Shown here piece by piece: positions 60,371 through 64,000 of a DNA stretch of 64,000 nt. The translations under genes and the position numbers were made by a program. The notes under the pieces are model-generated. The model ran no database searches and was not told where the DNA came from. It saw only the letters and a program-made list of their open reading frames with translations. The DNA comes from Spirosoma rhododendri (lineage in GTDB: Bacteria > Bacteroidota > Bacteroidia > Cytophagales > Spirosomataceae), in assembly GCF_012849055.1 (NCBI RefSeq), contig NZ_CP051677.1, positions 1,240,001 to 1,304,000 of the forward strand, in the 5' to 3' direction. Within the stretch, counting starts at the first letter, position 1. Every line of letters starts with the position of its first letter.

Positions 60371-61477
60371 CGTGGCAAGCTCGTTGATGTTCCGCTCTAC
60401 AATCTCCACAACGACGACGTCGGGTTTTTCAGCGGCAACGACCGCAGGATCGAGGTGTCGGCCACGCACGAAATAAGCCGACTGAAAGTAACCCGGTACA
60501 AACTGCATCATACTGTGGCTGAACGAGTCGCCGATGAACAGCAGCCGGGGTAATTTCTCAGCGCTGGCGTTGGTGAACCGCACCGACGGAAAGCCAGACA
60601 CAGGGTTAGGCACTTCGGCCACCTGTCGTGCCTTGCGCGCCGGTACCGGTTCGACTACGTAATAAACCGGGTCTGTGTGCTCCTTCTGCACGGTCAGCAT
60701 TGTCGTCAGGTCACCGCCGAGACCGCGCTGTTTTTCGATGTGGTAGTCGGTCAGGCGGGGGGCAGGCAGGCCGGGCACATCCTGCCGGATACGATTCAGC
60801 AGGGCCGCACTACCAATCAGCGTACCGTACTCATTCCAGTGCGTATCCGTCTGGTAATAAACCACGTGTTCTTTTTTGGCCGCCATCAGCGTATCGCGAA
60901 TATCGACGAACGGCACGCTGGTCTGGCGCATGGCCGTTTCCAGCACATCGAGTCGGGATGGCTGTTGGCTGACGGTAAGCTCCTCGGGCAGGTGTTCGGG
61001 GTAGATCGTGTGGGAATCAGGCGCAATCAGCACGTAAAAGCGAATTCCCTGCTTCGCCAGTTCCTGTTGCGTATCAACCAGGTGCCGCGCAATAGTTTGG
61101 GCTGAGTCGGCCGAGAGAGGCAGTAGCCCCCTGTGCTGATCGACAACGTGGTTGTAGCTGTTTCCCAGATAGAACCAGCCGTTTTTGCCGACCACTACCT
61201 TTTCGGGCAGGGGCGATTGTCCAAGAATGTTCAGTTTCCAGCGGCTATAGGTGTAGAACAGCGCGTTGCGCCAGCCGAAATTTTCCTTGTAATACCGATC
61301 AAACTGCTGTACAAAGCTGCGTACGTGGGGAAAGTGCAGCGAAGGCAATGTCGATTGCGTCCGGTTCTCGGTACTCTTAAAGGCGACAGACAGGTTCAGT
61401 AGCTGATCGAGCGTTGGCAGCAGAAGCAAGCCCGTAAACGCAAACGCGGCCAGTTTAAACCGAAAAGAAGTGTTCAT
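60365..61477 (-). CDS. AlgJ/AlgX-like SGNH acetyltransferase-associated protein, paralogue 1
   Basis: A 370-aa protein with an N-terminal membrane helix (LAAFAFTGLLLLPTLDQLL), then NFGWRNALFYTYSRWKLNILG and NGWFYLG. The catalytic motifs DTHWNEYG (Asp-x-His) and LLFIGDSFSHSMMQ (Ser) are present, so the SGNH acyl-transfer site looks intact. In alginate-type systems AlgJ/AlgX transfers acetyl groups, delivered by AlgI, to an exopolysaccharide in the periplasm. It is the last gene of the AlgI operon and a close copy of the gene next to it. Confidence 0.83.
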   Translation of the reverse strand: MNTSFRFKLAAFAFTGLLLLPTLDQLLNLSVAFKSTENRTQSTLPSLHFPHVRSFVQQFDRYYKENFGWRNALFYTYSRWKLNILGQSPLPEKVVVGKNGWFYLGNSYNHVVDQHRGLLPLSADSAQTIARHLVDTQQELAKQGIRFYVLIAPDSHTIYPEHLPEELTVSQQPSRLDVLETAMRQTSVPFVDIRDTLMAAKKEHVVYYQTDTHWNEYGTLIGSAALLNRIRQDVPGLPAPRLTDYHIEKQRGLGGDLTTMLTVQKEHTDPVYYVVEPVPARKARQVAEVPNPVSGFPSVRFTNASAEKLPRLLFIGDSFSHSMMQFVPGYFQSAYFVRGRHLDPAVVAAEKPDVVVVEIVERNINELATL

Positions 61478-61529
61478 TCAGGACTAATACGTACGCACCC
61501 GGCGTGTAAGCGAACGCAAAAATACGATG

Positions 61530-62711
61530 TTATAGATCAGCCAGTTTACGCAAGTTGCGCTCAACGATTTCGACGACGACAATATCCGCATGTTCGGCCC
61601 GTGCCAGTGCCATGTTCAGCCGATTGCTGCGCACCAGAAAACTTTCGCCAAAATACTGTGGTACGAACTGATTCATGCTGTAACTGAACGAATCGCCGAT
61701 AAACAGCAGCCGGGGCATGGCGGGGCTCGGCCCCACGAAGCGCGACGACGGCAGGTTCATCTCCGGATTCGGTATATTCATCGTTTGCCGCGCCACCAGC
61801 CCGGCAGTCGGCGTAATGGCGTAACTGATAGAGTCCCGATAAGCACTGTGCAGGGCCATCATCGTCGTCAGGTCGCCACCAACGCCCGGCTTGGGGCTAA
61901 TCCGGTAATCGGTTGGGCAGGGGTCGGTCAGTTGCGGAAAATCCAGCCGGAGCCGGTCGACCATCGCCAGCGATCCGATCAGCGATCCGAAATCGTTCCA
62001 ATGCGTATCCGTCTGGCAGTAGATAGGACGCTCTTTCTTGGCAACACCCAAGGCCGGTCTTATATCGATCAGCGGTACAGCCGATTTCTTTTTCAGGTAG
62101 GTACTCAGCCGATCTAAATTCGACAGGCTATCCGCGCGTCTGATATCGTCGGGCAGGTACTCGGGATACATCGTGTACGAGTCCGGCACGACCATCACAT
62201 ACAGCTTCGTACCCTGCCGGGCCAGCTGTTTCTGGTAGTACGTCAGTCGATTGTTGATGGCCCGCAGTTCCTGCGGTTGCAGGGGGCTAATACCCCGGTG
62301 CTGATCAACGATTCCAGCAAAGTAATTGCCGGGGTAAAACCAGCCGTTCTTGCCAATCACCACTTTTTCGGGCAGGGGCGACTGCCCGAGGATGTTTAAT
62401 TTCCAGCGGCTATAGGCGTAGAACAGCGCGTTGCGCCAGCCGAAGTTCTCATTGAAATACTGCTCATAATCGCGCACAAACGTTTTCACGTGCGGAAAGT
62501 GCAGTTCAGGCCGAGCCGCCAATGCACGCTTCTCGGTACTCTGAAATCGGACCGACAGGTGCAGCCACTGATCGAGCGCCGGCATGAGCAGCAACACCGC
62601 AAAACAACAGCCCGCCAGCATGGCCCGAAACCGCAGCGACGGCCGACGTACACCCGCCGTAAACACGGGCCTGGGCGCATCGAGACGATCGTTTTTCGGA
62701 TAGGCGGTCAT
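61530..62711 (-). CDS. AlgJ/AlgX-like SGNH protein, paralogue 2
   Basis: A 393-aa close relative of the gene downstream. Shared parts include NFGWRNALFYAYSRWKLNILG, QSPLPEKVVIGKNGWFYPGN, TDTHWNDFGSLIGS and LLFIGDSFSYSMNQFVPQYF. It has an N-terminal extension before the membrane helix. The active-site Ser, Asp and His are all kept. It starts 8 bp after the AlgI-like gene ends. Two complete copies suggest acetylation of two polymers or two positions, but this is inference. Confidence 0.83.
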   Translation of the reverse strand: MTAYPKNDRLDAPRPVFTAGVRRPSLRFRAMLAGCCFAVLLLMPALDQWLHLSVRFQSTEKRALAARPELHFPHVKTFVRDYEQYFNENFGWRNALFYAYSRWKLNILGQSPLPEKVVIGKNGWFYPGNYFAGIVDQHRGISPLQPQELRAINNRLTYYQKQLARQGTKLYVMVVPDSYTMYPEYLPDDIRRADSLSNLDRLSTYLKKKSAVPLIDIRPALGVAKKERPIYCQTDTHWNDFGSLIGSLAMVDRLRLDFPQLTDPCPTDYRISPKPGVGGDLTTMMALHSAYRDSISYAITPTAGLVARQTMNIPNPEMNLPSSRFVGPSPAMPRLLFIGDSFSYSMNQFVPQYFGESFLVRSNRLNMALARAEHADIVVVEIVERNLRKLADL

Positions 62712-62719
62712 AACTGTGG

Positions 62720-64000
62720 CTAAAATCGGAAATAGATAAATGGATTGTATGTATCAGCGGCCAGATACATAACAGACATCACAAACAGACAAACCAGCCC
62801 CAGCACATAAACCGAATCAAACAGGTAGTGCGGAGTAGGTCGCAGTGACCGCGTTTGTAACCGAAACCAGTTTTGTTGAAATTTATGATATACGGGGGTA
62901 GCGAAAATGATGCCGATAATAAACGTGACAAGTACTTCGGCATTTAAAAAGAAAGCGGGCGGATAAGCAAGTGTATCAGGCAGTTCCGGCCCGGCACCGA
63001 CCATTTTTTTCAGGAAATCAATCGCTTCGGTGAGGGTCAGTGCCCGAAAAAAGACCCACCCGATCAGTACGGCCAGTAACGTATACAGGTGAGCGATCGG
63101 CGCCCATACCTTCGCCAGCCATTTGCCCAGCCCAGCCCGTTCGATGAGCAGGAATGCCCCATGGTACAAACCCCAGATGATGAAGTTCCAGCTGGCGCCG
63201 TGCCAGAGGCCCGTCACCAGAAATACGATCAGCAGGTTGACATACGTGCGGACATTCCCGACCCGGTTTCCGCCCAGCGGGATGTACACGTAGTCGCGAA
63301 ACCAGCTCGATAGCGAGATATGCCACCGGCGCCAGAAGTCCTGAATGGATTTCGCGATGTATGGGTAATTGAAGTTCTCCTTAAAATCGAAACCGACCAT
63401 TTTCCCCAGCCCGATCGCCATGTCGGAATAGCCCGAAAAATCGAAATAGATCTGGAGTGAATAAGCAATGATACCGATCCAGGCCGTGGCGGTACCGTAA
63501 CTGTTGGCGTTGGCGTTGAAAATGGTGTCGGCGATGTTGGCGAATGTATTCGCGATCAACACTTTTTTGGCCAGCCCGATCACGAACCGTTCGGCCCCGA
63601 TGCCAAACTTCTCCAGCGTCGTGGTGCGCTCGGTCAGCTCGGGGGCAATATCAGCGTACCGCACGATTGGCCCCGCGATCTGATGCGGAAACATGGCTAC
63701 GTACGTACCGTAGTCAAGAAAGCTTTTGTTGGCCCGGATACGGCCCCAGTAGATGTCGAGCGTGTAGGAGATCCCCTGAAAGGTGTAAAAGCTAATACCG
63801 ATAGGCAGTGCAATCTGGGCAAGCGTGAAATCGCTGGATACGGGAAACATAAACGCTTCGGCAAAGCCCCGTACCGAATCGAACAGAAAATTGGCGTACT
63901 TGTAGTAAAACAGCAGCGACAGGCTCCCGACCAGCGACAGCCACAACCCGGCTTTTCGCCTGCCCTGCTCAATGAGTTGTCCGGCAACGTAATTAATCAG
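62720..64000 (-). CDS. MBOAT-family O-acyltransferase (AlgI-like), 5' end outside window
   Basis: About 426 C-terminal residues are visible; the reading frame is open through the right edge. Multiple membrane helices and FRDYVYIPLGGNRVG, WHGASWNFIIWGLYHG (the catalytic His of MBOAT enzymes) are clear, with NYPYIAKSIQDFWRRWHISLS before. It passes acetyl groups across the inner membrane. Together with the two AlgJ/X-like proteins it forms a polysaccharide O-acetylation operon; the polymer synthase genes, if any, lie beyond the window. Confidence 0.92.
   Translation of the reverse strand: MINYVAGQLIEQGRRKAGLWLSLVGSLSLLFYYKYANFLFDSVRGFAEAFMFPVSSDFTLAQIALPIGISFYTFQGISYTLDIYWGRIRANKSFLDYGTYVAMFPHQIAGPIVRYADIAPELTERTTTLEKFGIGAERFVIGLAKKVLIANTFANIADTIFNANANSYGTATAWIGIIAYSLQIYFDFSGYSDMAIGLGKMVGFDFKENFNYPYIAKSIQDFWRRWHISLSSWFRDYVYIPLGGNRVGNVRTYVNLLIVFLVTGLWHGASWNFIIWGLYHGAFLLIERAGLGKWLAKVWAPIAHLYTLLAVLIGWVFFRALTLTEAIDFLKKMVGAGPELPDTLAYPPAFFLNAEVLVTFIIGIIFATPVYHKFQQNWFRLQTRSLRPTPHYLFDSVYVLGLVCLFVMSVMYLAADTYNPFIYFRF

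Overview
The window looks like a piece of a Bacteroidota chromosome, most likely order Cytophagales in the Spirosoma/Fibrella neighbourhood. The reasons are a type IX secretion gene (porZ) with a C-terminal sorting-type domain, promoters built on the Bacteroidota -7 box TAnnTTTG, almost no Shine-Dalgarno sites, typical Bacteroidota families (DUF4301, DUF1080, a NagB/PIG-L fusion, a SPOR lipoprotein, GGGP synthase), and a G+C content that I estimate by eye at mid-50s percent. No rRNA, tRNA, CRISPR array, prophage or transposase was seen. This is mainly housekeeping chromosome with small accessory insertions.

Layout. 1-2.1 kb: a sulfide/thiosulfate operon (rhodanese end of a metallo-hydrolase plus two YeeE/YedE halves). 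2.3-9.0 kb: pdhB, an MtnK-like kinase, porZ, tdk and an unrecognised gene. 9.1-14.2 kb: ExbD/ExbB, a quinone-oxidoreductase-like enzyme, an aquaglyceroporin, udk and a PaaE-type reductase. 14.3-17.5 kb: nadA and nadB with a DUF433/DUF5615 toxin-antitoxin pair between them. 17.7-22 kb: acpP-fabF-rnc and a DegQ/HtrA protease. 22-26 kb: gmd, a SPOR lipoprotein, murB and a ROK kinase. 26-34 kb: an SDR, an Mla-type ABC permease/ATPase pair, a helix-hairpin-helix beta-barrel protein and an M16 peptidase. 34-40 kb: a RelE/ParE-type toxin-antitoxin pair, a NagX-like acyltransferase, an orphan TIR/deoxyribosyltransferase-like protein, the NagB/PIG-L fusion and a Gfo/Idh oxidoreductase. 40-47 kb: a MobA-like transferase, ruvX, def, a DUF1080 protein, a nitrilase, a sugar porter and DUF4301. 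47-53.5 kb: an Rrf2 regulator, a cystathionine-synthase-like enzyme, a VTT membrane protein, an alpha/beta hydrolase, MaoC, acyl-CoA dehydrogenase and an AraC regulator. 53.5-58.6 kb: TonB-domain protein, GGGP synthase, small envelope proteins, a DksA-like protein, gdhA and psd. 58.7-64 kb: a GMC oxidoreductase and an AlgI plus 2x AlgJ/X O-acetylation operon running off the right edge.

Two window-wide patterns stand out. First, four genes, including murB (normally essential), are each broken by what looks like one missing base in a short G or C run. This points to consensus indel errors rather than real pseudogenes. Second, intergenic regions are rich in long, often perfect inverted repeats (stems up to 35 bp) of several unrelated sequence families, some recurring within the window. 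The candidates most worth following are the toxin-antitoxin pair inside the nad operon, the perfect palindrome between the Mla permease and ATPase genes, the orphan nucleotide-hydrolase-like protein, the duplicated AlgJ/X genes, and the aquaporin with an SPA in place of its first NPA. I did not find a clear-cut undescribed multi-gene system.
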